The notes below the pieces were generated by a model. It was not told where the DNA came from. It did not search any database and saw only the letters and a list, made by a program, of their open reading frames with translations. From assembly GCA_035294465.1 (NCBI GenBank), contig DATGKW010000042.1:1-31082 (forward strand): a stretch of DNA of 31,082 nt, read 5' to 3'. This stretch comes from Paraktedonobacter sp035294465. GTDB lineage: Bacteria; Chloroflexota; Ktedonobacteria; Ktedonobacterales; Ktedonobacteraceae. Shown in pieces: positions 6,814-15,068 of the stretch. The position numbers were made by a program, and so were the translations under genes. Each line of letters starts with the position of its first letter. Within the stretch, counting starts at the first letter, position 1.

Positions 6814-9800
6814 ATGGATGTGGTAAACAAGCCCTCGGTTCTCGGTTCGCTTAAGTTCCTGACTGGCCCTCTGGCAGGCACCACGCTGCCTATCAGCAAG
6901 CCGATCACGACGATTGGCCGCGATGAAACGAGCAACGATATCGTGATTTCTGATCCGTCGGTTTCACGACATCATGCCCGCATTGTTCAGAACGGCACGC
7001 AGTGGGTAATCGAGAAGCTCGCGCCACAGAACACCGTGAGTGTGAACTCTCGTGACGTGCAGACCGGGCCTATTTCTGATCGGGATACTATCGCTCTGGG
7101 AGCGGGCACGACCTTCATTTTTCAGGTCGCGCCGGGATACGCCGCGCCCACAGGATCTCAACCACCCGCTGCTGCGAGCCAGCCCGCACCGGCCAGTCCA
7201 CAGCCCACGAACGTGTCCTCGACGATCCCGCCAAATCCGCAGCAGCCTTTCTACGCGCCGCCAGATGCGGTCCAATCCGGCACGCAGCGCGTGCAGCCGG
7301 GGATTACCCCCGGCGTTCCGGCAGGAGTGCCCTCAATCGAGGTCAGTAGCAACGTTCACGCGGAAAAGCAAAGATACCCGCTCAATAAGCCGGTCATCAA
7401 TATCGGACGCGATCCGTCCAACGACATTGTCATTGGTGAATTGGTTGTTTCCGGCTTCCACGCGCAGATTGTGCAGGAGGGCAATCAGCTCGTCCTGATT
7501 CATCCGCACCCTAAAGCCCGCAATGGCCGGACGCTCAATGGCATGCTCTATCAGGGCCGCCACATCGAGGGCAACCAGCCATTCCGCAAACCTCTGGAGC
7601 GCGGAGATATTTTTCGTATCGGTGACGAACACGGCACGCTGGTCACTCTGACTTTCAACGACGGAAGTGGCGCGGTGCAGGAGGCCCTGCCTCAAATTCG
7701 CCCGATTCCTCTGGGAGCGCCGGTCATTACGCTGGGTCGCATGCCGGATAACATGGTAGTCCTCGATCATCCACAGGTCTCTGGCTATCACGCCCGTCTG
7801 GAACGCATAGGGAATAACTATCGCATTGTTGACCTGAACAGCACCAACCATGTTTATGTAAATACTCATCGCATCCATACACATATGCTCAAGCCCGGCG
7901 ATGAGATCCATATCGGGCCATTCCGCCTCATCTTCACCGGCACTGAACTGACTCAGCACGACGAGAGCAACGGTATTCGTATCGACGCTCTCCAGTTGAG
8001 GAAGGTCGGTAATAATCATACGGTGCTGATTAATGATATTTCTATCGCAATTCCGCCGCGCAAGTTCGTCGCCCTGGTTGGCGGCTCCGGCGCGGGGAAA
8101 TCGACGCTCATGGATGCCTTGAACGGCCTGCGCCCGGCGCAAAAGGGCACGGTGCTCTATAACGGTAAAGACTACTACCACCACCTGGCGGCCTTCAGCA
8201 CCCAACTTGGCTATGTGCCGCAGGATGATATTATCCACAAGGATTTGACGGTTGAGCACGCGCTCTACTTCGCTGCCAAGCTGCGTTTGCCCGAAGATAT
8301 GAGCAAGGAGGAGATCAAAGAGCGCATCGACTCGGTGCTGGAAGATGTCGATATGAAGCACCGCCGCCATTTGTTGGTCAGCAAACTTTCTGGTGGGCAG
8401 CGCAAACGCGTCTCGATTGCGCTTGAATTGCTGGCAAATCCCAGTGTCTTCTTCCTGGATGAGCCAACTTCGGGGCTTGATCCCGGCCTGGACCGTAAGA
8501 TGATGACTCTGCTGCGCAACCTCGCAGACAAAGGGCATACTATCGTGCTGGTCACGCACGCGACCAACAACATCAACTCATGTGATTATATCTGTTTTCT
8601 GGCGCAGGGAGGCCATCTGGCCTACTTCGGGCCGCCTAACGAGGCCAAAACCTACTTTGGCAAGACCGATTTCGCCGAAATCTATAGCGCCCTGGAGCCA
8701 ACCGACGAGAATCCGAACATTCCGGCTGAGGCTGAGGCCCGTTTCAAAGCTTCACCAGAATACCAACAATACGTTGTCACGCCGATTAACCAGGGTCCCG
8801 CCGGAGCCGGCCGTGCTGCCGCGCTGGCCGAGCAAGCGCACGAGGTCATCCTGCCCAAACGCGGCAATCCCTGGCACCAGTTCCGCATACTCTCTGAGCG
8901 TTATCTCAATCTGCTCTGGAATGATAGGGGCAACCTGCTGATTCTGCTCTTGCAGGCTCCGGTGATTGCGCTTATCCTGATGTTGCTCACGGCCAGCAAC
9001 ACGTTTACCCAGACCGGCGTCGTTTCGTGCCCGGAGGCAACTTACCGAGCGGCCGGCATTCAAAGGATGATCTTAACTCAGGGGCAGGGAGATAGCTGTC
9101 AGAACGTGGTTGATTTTCTGACGAATCCTACCAGCGCTCCTCGCGGCAATCCGCAGGTAAACGCGGCCATAGCGCAAAAAATACTGCAACTTGATGGTGG
9201 GCCGAATCAGAGCGTCAACCAGGCTGTCCAGCACTTCATTGATCCTGGCTCAGGGCGAAACGCGCAGACCACGCTGTTCATCATGGCCTTCGCGGCGGTG
9301 ATGTTCGGCTGTATTAATAGCGCGCGGGAGATCGTCAAAGAGGAACCCATCTACAGGCGAGAGCGCACGGTAAACCTGGGCATCGCGCCGTATCTCTTCT
9401 CGAAGATCGTTGTGCTGGGCGTTCTCTGTGCCCTTCAAAGCGCGGTTCTAGTCATTCTCGTGAGTATCAAAGCGCCTTTCCAGCCCCAGGGAATACTCTT
9501 GTCGTCGGGCATCGAACTGTACATTTCGGTCTTCCTTACATCCCTGGCCGGCCTGATGATGGGCCTGGCGGTTTCAGCTCTGGCGCCCAACAACGACCGG
9601 GCCACCAGTCTGATTCCGATCCTGCTCATTCCACAGGTCATTTTCTCAGGGATCATCTTCACGCTTGGAAACCCTGGGTTACAGATTGCTGGCGCGTTTT
9701 TCGCGGTTCGCTGGGCAATGGCGGCTATGGGAAGCACCGTTGGCCTGCACAGCCAGTTTTACCTGCCCGATGGCTCGACTAGCGGTGAGAGCTTCTCCTT

Positions 9801-9954
9801 CCAGGGTACGCTCTACCCGGCGACCGACAATACGACCGCCCAGACGCACGCGGACCTGCACCTGCTGCTCTGCTGGGGTATGCTCTTGCTCATGATCCTT
9901 GTACTTGGACTGGCTACGGCCTACTTCCTCAAGCGCAAGGATATCCGCAGGTAA
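6814..9954 (+). CDS. ABC transporter with three FHA domains (ABCG-like half-transporter)
   Basis: A 1046-residue fusion protein. Three forkhead-associated domains come first (about 20-105, 175-265 and 285-370); each shows the G-R...S-x-x-H phosphothreonine-binding pattern, for example IGRDETSND with SRHH at 51-54. The first two are joined by a proline/alanine-rich linker. An ABC ATPase follows (Walker A GGSGAGKST near 424, signature LSGGQRKR, Walker B VFFLDEPTSGLD), then an ABC2-type membrane domain (about 700-1046) with several transmembrane helices. The ATPase-then-membrane order is that of ABCG half-transporters, which dimerise. The FHA domains probably couple transport to a Ser/Thr kinase. 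GGAG six bases before the ATG supports the start. The cargo is unknown. Confidence 0.93.
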   Translation: MDVVNKPSVLGSLKFLTGPLAGTTLPISKPITTIGRDETSNDIVISDPSVSRHHARIVQNGTQWVIEKLAPQNTVSVNSRDVQTGPISDRDTIALGAGTTFIFQVAPGYAAPTGSQPPAAASQPAPASPQPTNVSSTIPPNPQQPFYAPPDAVQSGTQRVQPGITPGVPAGVPSIEVSSNVHAEKQRYPLNKPVINIGRDPSNDIVIGELVVSGFHAQIVQEGNQLVLIHPHPKARNGRTLNGMLYQGRHIEGNQPFRKPLERGDIFRIGDEHGTLVTLTFNDGSGAVQEALPQIRPIPLGAPVITLGRMPDNMVVLDHPQVSGYHARLERIGNNYRIVDLNSTNHVYVNTHRIHTHMLKPGDEIHIGPFRLIFTGTELTQHDESNGIRIDALQLRKVGNNHTVLINDISIAIPPRKFVALVGGSGAGKSTLMDALNGLRPAQKGTVLYNGKDYYHHLAAFSTQLGYVPQDDIIHKDLTVEHALYFAAKLRLPEDMSKEEIKERIDSVLEDVDMKHRRHLLVSKLSGGQRKRVSIALELLANPSVFFLDEPTSGLDPGLDRKMMTLLRNLADKGHTIVLVTHATNNINSCDYICFLAQGGHLAYFGPPNEAKTYFGKTDFAEIYSALEPTDENPNIPAEAEARFKASPEYQQYVVTPINQGPAGAGRAAALAEQAHEVILPKRGNPWHQFRILSERYLNLLWNDRGNLLILLLQAPVIALILMLLTASNTFTQTGVVSCPEATYRAAGIQRMILTQGQGDSCQNVVDFLTNPTSAPRGNPQVNAAIAQKILQLDGGPNQSVNQAVQHFIDPGSGRNAQTTLFIMAFAAVMFGCINSAREIVKEEPIYRRERTVNLGIAPYLFSKIVVLGVLCALQSAVLVILVSIKAPFQPQGILLSSGIELYISVFLTSLAGLMMGLAVSALAPNNDRATSLIPILLIPQVIFSGIIFTLGNPGLQIAGAFFAVRWAMAAMGSTVGLHSQFYLPDGSTSGESFSFQGTLYPATDNTTAQTHADLHLLLCWGMLLLMILVLGLATAYFLKRKDIRR

Positions 9955-9975
9955 TGGTACTTCTTGGCTTGAGGC

Positions 9976-10005
9976 TTGTTTGTGTGCGTTATTCTGTGCT
10001 ATTGT
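9976..10005 (+). promoter_or_regulatory. Possible promoter of coaBC
   Basis: TTGTTT and TATTGT separated by 18 bases lie in the 101-base gap before coaBC. Both hexamers are only partial matches, so coaBC could equally be read through from the FHA-ABC gene. Confidence 0.3.
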
Positions 10006-10055
10006 TAGCAGTGATAATTAGCGCAGAAGCTTCTCGCTGGAGATAGAAAGAAAGA

Positions 10056-11309
10056 TTGAACAGGCGCGTTATCGTTGGGGTTTGTGGGGGAATAGCATCG
10101 TACAAAGCAGTCGAGCTGGTCAGCCGTCTCCAGCAGGCGGGGGCCGTGGTAGACGTTATTATGTCGGAGCGCGCGGAAGAGTTTGTGCGCCCGCTGACCT
10201 TTTCCACCATGAGCCACCGGCCGGTTTACAACGATCTGTGGGAGCCTTCGGGGCAGGCCGCGGAGATCCATATTGCGCTGGCTGAGGCGGCTGATTTGCT
10301 GGCGATTGTGCCGGCAACCGCCAATACAATTGCCAAACTGGCTCATGGGATCGCGGATAATATGCTCACGGCGGTCGCGCTGGCAACGCAAGCGCCTATC
10401 CTGCTCGCGCCAGCCATGCACCATCATATGTACACCCATTCGGCCACCCAGGCTAATCTGGATGTACTGCGTGGGCGTGGGGCTGTCGTTGTCGAGCCAG
10501 AGGTTGGGCGTCTGGCATCGGGCGAGGTGGGGGTCGGCAGGCTGCCAGAAACGTCTGTTTTGCTGGGAGCCATCTGGGCTACGCTGGGACGCGAGGGTGA
10601 TCTGGCCGGTCGCCGAGTCGTGGTCACAGCTGGCGGTACACACGAGCCGATTGATCCGGTTCGCTTTGTCGGCAATCGCTCATCGGGGAAAATGGGGTAT
10701 GCCCTGGCGACGGAAGCGCGGAATCGTGGCGCTCATGTCACTTTAATCTCCGGCCCGGTTGCTCTCGAAACTCCTTATGGGGTGGATGTAACGCGGGTTG
10801 AGACCGCCGAGCAGATGCGCGAAGCGGTGCTGGCGGTAGTGAATGAGGCGGATGCGTTGATTATGAGTGCAGCGGTTGCTGATTACCGCCCTGCTCAGGT
10901 CGCGGCGCAGAAGCTGAAAAAAGAGGGTCATGGAAGCGCGCAAGCTTATCAGATGGGAGACGAGTTCTCCTTACACCTGGTGCGCACCCCGGATATTCTG
11001 GGAGAACTTACCACTCTGCTCGACGGGCAGTCGAGAAAACCTGGCCTACGAAGGGTCCCGGTGCGAGTCGGGTTCGCGGCCGAAACCAGCGACCTGGTTA
11101 CGTATGCACGCGCAAAACTGGCTGCCAAGCACCTGGATTTGCTCGTGGCGAATGATGTGAGCCGCGCTGATAGCGGCTTTGGTTCCGATACCAATAAGGT
11201 CCTGCTCTTCTATGCAAATGGTGAGATGGAGGACCTGCCGTTGCTCTCTAAAGCAGAGGTAGCGGCGCTTATTTGGGATCGTATCGTGCCTATGTTGAGA
11301 AAAGCATAG
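10056..11309 (+). CDS. coaBC: Bifunctional phosphopantothenoylcysteine decarboxylase / phosphopantothenate-cysteine ligase
   Basis: A 417-residue CoaBC (Dfp) that makes 4'-phosphopantetheine from phosphopantothenate, cysteine and CTP in two steps of CoA synthesis. The flavoprotein CoaC domain (1-180) carries GVCGGIASYKA and the catalytic histidine of EIHIALA (H72). The CoaB domain (about 185-417) has VTAGGTHEPIDPVRFVGNRS, AAVADYRP and a KLKKE segment. Two CoaC positions differ from E. coli: PAMN is PAMH (H122), and the ACG cysteine of the flap is serine (S155 in LASGEVGVGRL). The start is a TTG, because an in-frame stop lies just upstream and the family N-terminus follows at once. Full length, so presumed functional. 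Confidence 0.95.
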   Translation: MNRRVIVGVCGGIASYKAVELVSRLQQAGAVVDVIMSERAEEFVRPLTFSTMSHRPVYNDLWEPSGQAAEIHIALAEAADLLAIVPATANTIAKLAHGIADNMLTAVALATQAPILLAPAMHHHMYTHSATQANLDVLRGRGAVVVEPEVGRLASGEVGVGRLPETSVLLGAIWATLGREGDLAGRRVVVTAGGTHEPIDPVRFVGNRSSGKMGYALATEARNRGAHVTLISGPVALETPYGVDVTRVETAEQMREAVLAVVNEADALIMSAAVADYRPAQVAAQKLKKEGHGSAQAYQMGDEFSLHLVRTPDILGELTTLLDGQSRKPGLRRVPVRVGFAAETSDLVTYARAKLAAKHLDLLVANDVSRADSGFGSDTNKVLLFYANGEMEDLPLLSKAEVAALIWDRIVPMLRKA

Positions 11310-11396
11310 GACGGCTTTCATCGGGGGGTATGGTCTGTGTCGGGAGATCATGTTTTAGAAATGTTGGGTACACGTAAAATGCAGGAGGACTCCGTT

Positions 11397-11774
11397 ATGA
11401 TGGATCGGGCCGCTAGTGCTGGTTTTGAAGGCATAGCTCAAATGCTCCTTGAGCAAAAGAAATTGATGGACGCCCTGGAGGCGGAGAATCGCGAATTGCG
11501 CCGCCAGATTGCTGAGCTGCGCCGGGGCGTTGGTATTGCTGTAGTTATAGATGGCAAGACTATTCAACTCGCTACCGACCAACCCGCTCAACCGGCGGCC
11601 TTGCAGAGCTTGCAGAGCCTGCAGAGCACGCCCGCTGGCACTCCTGCGGTCGGAAATGGCAACTATAACCAGGCTCGTTCGGCGGCGAATCAACAGACGG
11701 TCAACCTGAATAGCGAGAAACGCGATAATGGCAACTCCAATCGCAACCCCCTCGCTGATAGCTTTGTCCTCTAA
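11397..11774 (+). CDS. Small coiled-coil protein of unknown function
   Basis: A 125-residue protein with no recognised family. A heptad-rich segment (about 12-50, LLEQKKLMDALEAENRELRR) predicts a parallel coiled coil, followed by a short strand-like stretch (GIAVVIDGKTIQLAT) and a polar, glutamine- and asparagine-rich tail that contains three LQS repeats. It has no signal peptide or membrane helix, so it is probably cytoplasmic and oligomeric. A GTG at 11337 would add 20 residues, but AGGAGG eight bases before the ATG at 11397 is the strongest ribosome-binding site in the region. It follows coaBC by 87 bases and is followed by an intrinsic terminator. Confidence 0.6.
   Translation: MMDRAASAGFEGIAQMLLEQKKLMDALEAENRELRRQIAELRRGVGIAVVIDGKTIQLATDQPAQPAALQSLQSLQSTPAGTPAVGNGNYNQARSAANQQTVNLNSEKRDNGNSNRNPLADSFVL
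11601..11627 (+). repeat. Three tandem 9-base repeats inside the coiled-coil gene
   Basis: TTGCAGAGC, TTGCAGAGC and CTGCAGAGC stand head to tail and encode LQS three times in frame. Copy number could change by slippage without shifting the reading frame. Confidence 0.8.
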
Positions 11775-11830
11775 AACGCTTTGCCCTGAAAATATATCGG
11801 CTTTTAGCAATACAAATATTCTATTGACAG

Positions 11831-11889
11831 ACGCAAAATACCCTCGCCAGTTCTATTCTTCTGGGCGAGAAGGGGTGTTTTGCGTTTTT
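11831..11889 (+). terminator. Rho-independent terminator after the coiled-coil gene
   Basis: ACGCAAAA pairs with TTTTGCGT, continued by ACCC with GGGT and CGCC with GGCG across small bulges. The 3' arm runs directly into a five-T stretch (11885-11889). It ends the coaBC/coiled-coil transcript ahead of the glycosyltransferase promoter. Confidence 0.7.
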
Positions 11890-11934
11890 GTTGGATGTAT
11901 AAAGTGGACGGGTGGAAGAGCAATCGGGTGCGCT

Positions 11935-11964
11935 TTGACAAATCGCGGCAAAAGAGCTTAGAAT
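11935..11964 (+). promoter_or_regulatory. Sigma-70-like promoter of the glycosyltransferase gene
   Basis: A perfect TTGACA (11935-11940) and TAGAAT (11959-11964) are spaced by 18 bases. Transcription would start near 11971, about 33 bases before the TTG start codon. Confidence 0.7.
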
Positions 11965-12003
11965 AGGCTTCAATAAAAGTTCATCTATAAAGCAGGTGCT
12001 TCA

Positions 12004-13830
12004 TTGATAGATATACACACGTATAAAAAGCGCCATTTTGACCGATATGATATGTACGCAGCGATCATTATTCTCCTGGGGACTCTGCTGCGCTTTATTT
12101 TCATCGGCCTGGATTGGCCCGCGCCTTATAACGATGAGGGAACGCTGGGGTTGATGGCTCGTCACATCGCTTATCAGGGCGCTCACCCGCTCCTCTATTA
12201 CGGGCAAAACTATCTGGGTTCACTCGAAGCATATCTAGGAGCGGGTTTCTTCTCTCTTTTTGGCCCTTCGACATTCTCGCTCAGATTGGGCCTGCTGCCT
12301 CTTTTCGCGCTCTTTCTGCTATGGATGTATTTGTTGACCCGTTTGCTTTATTCGAAGTCGCTGGCTTTGATCGTCCTGATCGTCCTGGCACTGGGTTCGC
12401 CAGACGTCTTGCTGCGGCAGCTGATGGCGGCCGGTGGGACGCCAGAGTATTTTACGTTTACCAGCTTCCTTCTACTTTTGACTGCCTGGTTGGCGCTCAC
12501 CTCTCTCTCGCCCGAACAGGCCCGCGAAAGGAAGAGTGGTATCGGCGCGGGCGGAGGACACCTGCCCCTTTCTCGTCTGCTGCTCTATGGGTTGTGGGGA
12601 GGCATAGCCGGGCTTGATATCTGGAGCCATCTGCTGTGCCTGCCTTTTGTTATCGCTGCTGCTGTGCTGCTTGTACTGTTCTGTCGGGCGGAGCTGCGCC
12701 TCGCCGCTCTCTCGTTGCTTCTGCTGTGCCTGCTTTTGGGTATGTCGCCGCTGATTATTTATAACGTGACCACGCCTATCACGCCAAAGGAGCTTTCTCT
12801 CTTCACAGGAGCGTTCGGAGGAGGGTACCGCGAGCCTTCCTATCCGCCGCCGCCGGGCAGCTCGTCGCTGCATACAACATCAAACGTCGCGCCTGCGTCC
12901 ATCGCGCCCAATCCTCTTCTCCAGATCGAGGGCACGCTCGTTGTCGGCATTCCCACCGAGACAAACGGGTCTGCGCTCTGCTCGATTAACTCGAATGATA
13001 TCTGGCCTCTTTCTGGGAGTTCGAACGCGTACACGCGCTTCTGTTCGGTTGTTCATGGGGGCTGGGGTCTCGGTTTAAGCGTGTTACTGGTAGTGGCCGT
13101 TCTTACGGCCTGGAAAGGCTTCTGGCGACGCTGGCACCGAGATTCAAAGGATCGTGCTCTGCTTTCTTATGATGAGCGGCGCGAGGCAGCACGCCAGGCA
13201 GGGCGGCTGATGATCGCTATAGGTGCGGCTGTGAGCTTGCTGGCCTTCCTGCTCTATCCAGAGGCTTCAGCCGTGACCCCTACGACTTCTGCGCGCTATC
13301 TCGTGGGCTTGTTGATCGCCACTCCTGTCCTCCTCGCGCCGCTATGGGAGAAGCGTTCTAGCCTGAAGCTTCGGCTTTCCTGGCGAGCGCTCTTGAGGAC
13401 GCTTGCGCGTTACGCTCTGCTCTTCTTGATTTGCCTGACCTGCCTGCTTGGTACTATCAATATCTTTACAGTGCAAATAGCCTCCTCGCAAGCTGCATTC
13501 CAGGAGCAGCAAGAGTTGATTGCCCGCCTTCTGCAAATGCATGCGACCCGCGTCTATACTACTTATGATGACTGTGACCGCCTGGCCTTCCTGAGTAACG
13601 AAAAGATTGTTTGCGCCGCGCTAGATAACGGCCTCAATCCTGGCCTTGACCGCTATTATCCCTATCGCGCTATGGTTGCCAGCACGCCCAATCCGCCCTA
13701 CGTCTTTCCAGATTACGCGGTGCAAACGGTTGTGTTTGAGCAGAAAGCGGCGGAGCAGCACATTCCGTACAGGCGGATTGTGGTCAATATCTATGCTATT
13801 TACCTCCCGGCACGGCCGCTCACCAGATAG
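12004..13830 (+). CDS. Polytopic GT-C type glycosyltransferase
   Basis: A 608-residue integral membrane protein of the PMT/ArnT/RgtA-like superfamily, which transfers a sugar from a polyprenyl-phosphate donor to a lipid or protein outside the membrane. The first helix (about 17-36) is followed by the periplasmic loop APYNDEGTLGLMARHI with the conserved acidic pair D44-E45, then about nine further hydrophobic segments. A long loop (about 265-345) and a C-terminal soluble stretch with paired cysteines are also extracytoplasmic. The TTG start has AGG seven bases upstream. It is likely transcribed alone, from the promoter at 11935-11964 after the terminator at 11831-11889. The acceptor is unknown. 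Confidence 0.85.
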   Translation: MIDIHTYKKRHFDRYDMYAAIIILLGTLLRFIFIGLDWPAPYNDEGTLGLMARHIAYQGAHPLLYYGQNYLGSLEAYLGAGFFSLFGPSTFSLRLGLLPLFALFLLWMYLLTRLLYSKSLALIVLIVLALGSPDVLLRQLMAAGGTPEYFTFTSFLLLLTAWLALTSLSPEQARERKSGIGAGGGHLPLSRLLLYGLWGGIAGLDIWSHLLCLPFVIAAAVLLVLFCRAELRLAALSLLLLCLLLGMSPLIIYNVTTPITPKELSLFTGAFGGGYREPSYPPPPGSSSLHTTSNVAPASIAPNPLLQIEGTLVVGIPTETNGSALCSINSNDIWPLSGSSNAYTRFCSVVHGGWGLGLSVLLVVAVLTAWKGFWRRWHRDSKDRALLSYDERREAARQAGRLMIAIGAAVSLLAFLLYPEASAVTPTTSARYLVGLLIATPVLLAPLWEKRSSLKLRLSWRALLRTLARYALLFLICLTCLLGTINIFTVQIASSQAAFQEQQELIARLLQMHATRVYTTYDDCDRLAFLSNEKIVCAALDNGLNPGLDRYYPYRAMVASTPNPPYVFPDYAVQTVVFEQKAAEQHIPYRRIVVNIYAIYLPARPLTR

Positions 13831-13863
13831 ATCGGGCCAGCTTTTTCTCCTATTGTCGAGATG

Positions 13864-13872
13864 TGATATGAT
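13864..13872 (+). promoter_or_regulatory. Extended -10 ahead of the omegaRNA-like element and AIM24 gene
   Basis: TGATATGAT is a TGn extension plus a 5/6 -10 hexamer. No convincing -35 is seen. Transcription would begin near 13879, about 21 bases before the conserved start of the RNA-like scaffold at 13900, which is about the length of a guide segment. Confidence 0.45.
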
Positions 13873-13883
13873 AGCGCAGAAAG

Positions 13884-14005
13884 GCGGCCATGTGCAACAG
13901 TCAAGTACCCCACGCCTGGACGGTGGGAGCTTGCAAACTGTTGGGAGCTTTCTCCCTGAAGTCAGGGGCCTCCGTGCCGCGCGATTGGTGATCGAGAACA
14001 GATTG
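13884..14005 (+). ncRNA. HEARO/omegaRNA-like structured element (IS200/IS605 IscB type), stand-alone
   Basis: From 13900 the sequence folds like the guide RNA scaffold of IscB-type IS200/IS605 elements. CAAG (902-905 after 13000) pairs with CTTG (930-933), enclosing CCCAC (909-913) with GTGGG (923-927). Next, GGAG (944-947) pairs with CTCC (970-973) around an inner CCCTG-AAGT-CAGGG hairpin (954-967). The tail GATTGGTGATCGAG also recalls these RNAs. CAACAGT and ACTGTTG can form an alternative outer stem. The 16 bases before 13900 would be the guide. No IscB, IsrB or TnpB gene is present; the AIM24 ribosome-binding site follows directly. Family recall is from memory, and the boundaries are approximate. 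It may be a decayed transposon end, a trans-acting guide RNA or a leader. Confidence 0.6.
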
Positions 14006-14021
14006 GATTAGGAGGACTCGC

Positions 14022-15014
14022 ATGATTTGCCCCCACTGTCAAAGCCAGGTAGCTGATGGCGTAAAGTTCTGTGGCACGTGTGGAAAGCCGCTGGCTGCGG
14101 CAGCTCCAGCACCACAGCCTGCGGTAGCCTATACCCCGCCGCCGCAGGGCCAGTATGTCGCGCAGCAGCCACCAAATGTCTATGTACCGCCCAATCAGTA
14201 CGAAGAGTATACCAGCAACGAAGCATTCGGCGTTGCCGTGCCGCGCGCTGAATTGCATAACCCCAAAGGGCCGTTGAAAGTGGCCGATATGACCATTACC
14301 ATCGATGGAGAGCTGGTTCCTGTGGTCGATGTCATGCTTGGCAACCAGCTCTCGATCTACTTTGAGCATCATATCCTGCTCTGGAAGCACCCTGGAGTGC
14401 AGCTCGGTTTTAAATCGCTCAAAGGCGCAGCTCGGCGCTTCTTCGCGGGTCTGCAAATTTTCATCAACGAAGCGCAGGGGCCGGGCAACATCTCGTTCTC
14501 GCGCGATTCGGTGGGGCAGATTGTGGCGCTGCGCTTGCAGCCAGGCCAGCTCGTTGAGGTACGCGAGCACCAGTTCTTATTCGCCACCAGCAACGTTGAC
14601 TACAACTTTACGTTTGTGCAGGGCGCGGCTAATATTCTATTTAGCCGCACAGGCATTTTTATCGACCAGTTCACCTGCATGGGCGGCGAGGGCATGGTAC
14701 TCCTGCACGGTTATGGGAATGTCTTTGAAAAGATGCTGGCCCCCGGAGAAACTCTGGACGTAGAGCCGGGCGCATGGCTGTGGAAAGATCCGTCGGTGCA
14801 GATGAGCGTGACGACCGTGGCTGGTTCTCAGCGCGGTGGTGGCATTCTCGGAGCAATTGGCGGTCTGGTAGCTGGATCGTCCTTTGTTCTCAACCGCTTT
14901 ACCGGCCCCGGTCGCCTGGGCATCCAATCGATGACCTATCATCCGCCCCAGGCCGAGGGCGCACCACAGGCCGGCGGGCAGAGCAATCTCAATCTTGGGC
15001 AGTTCTTTAGTTAA
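14022..15014 (+). CDS. AIM24 family protein with N-terminal zinc ribbon
   Basis: A 330-residue protein. The N-terminus is a zinc ribbon (C3-x-x-C6 and C17-x-x-C20 in CPHC and CGTC). A proline/glutamine-rich linker (about 25-70) follows, and then an AIM24 domain (about 80-310), the double beta-barrel fold named after a yeast mitochondrial protein; bacterial members have no firmly assigned biochemical role. The motif LWKHPGVQL recurs as LWKDPSVQM in the second half, an internal duplication of the fold. A glycine-rich stretch (GGGILGAIGGLVAG) near 275-290 may touch a membrane. AGGAGG six bases before the ATG marks the start. Its leader contains the omegaRNA-like element, and the stop codon overlaps a 24-bp hairpin. 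Confidence 0.9.
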   Translation: MICPHCQSQVADGVKFCGTCGKPLAAAAPAPQPAVAYTPPPQGQYVAQQPPNVYVPPNQYEEYTSNEAFGVAVPRAELHNPKGPLKVADMTITIDGELVPVVDVMLGNQLSIYFEHHILLWKHPGVQLGFKSLKGAARRFFAGLQIFINEAQGPGNISFSRDSVGQIVALRLQPGQLVEVREHQFLFATSNVDYNFTFVQGAANILFSRTGIFIDQFTCMGGEGMVLLHGYGNVFEKMLAPGETLDVEPGAWLWKDPSVQMSVTTVAGSQRGGGILGAIGGLVAGSSFVLNRFTGPGRLGIQSMTYHPPQAEGAPQAGGQSNLNLGQFFS

Positions 15015-15065
15015 GAGGGAGACAAATGCGGACAATGCATACATTGTCCGCATTTGTCTCCCTCT
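15014..15065. terminator. Perfect 24-bp hairpin between the converging AIM24 and MEDS genes
   Basis: The arms 15014-15037 and 15042-15065 are exact reverse complements, with a CATA loop. The left arm begins at the last base of the AIM24 stop codon, and the right arm ends four bases before the MEDS stop. Neither side has a U-tract. A bidirectional U-less terminator is the simplest reading. Confidence 0.7.
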
Positions 15066-15068
15066 CTT

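Noticed and set aside
7333..8559. 408-codon open frame on the minus strand
   Set aside because: It lies antisense to the FHA and ATPase domains of the transporter gene, has no ribosome-binding site, and its translation resembles no protein; it is a codon-bias shadow.
11337..11396. GTG start extending the coiled-coil protein by 20 residues
   Set aside because: The ATG at 11397 has an ideal AGGAGG at eight bases, while the GTG has a poorly placed G-run.
11601..11627. Tandem repeats as a CRISPR-like array
   Set aside because: The repeats are nine bases, directly adjacent, without spacers, and in frame in a coding region.
11824..11829. TTGACA as a possible -35
   Set aside because: No -10 follows at 16-18 bases and it abuts the terminator hairpin; the promoter at 11935-11964 explains the next gene better.
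13860..14021. A metabolite riboswitch ahead of the AIM24 gene
   Set aside because: The stems and conserved words fit an IscB-type omegaRNA better than any riboswitch class I know; a regulatory leader role is kept as an alternative in the findings.
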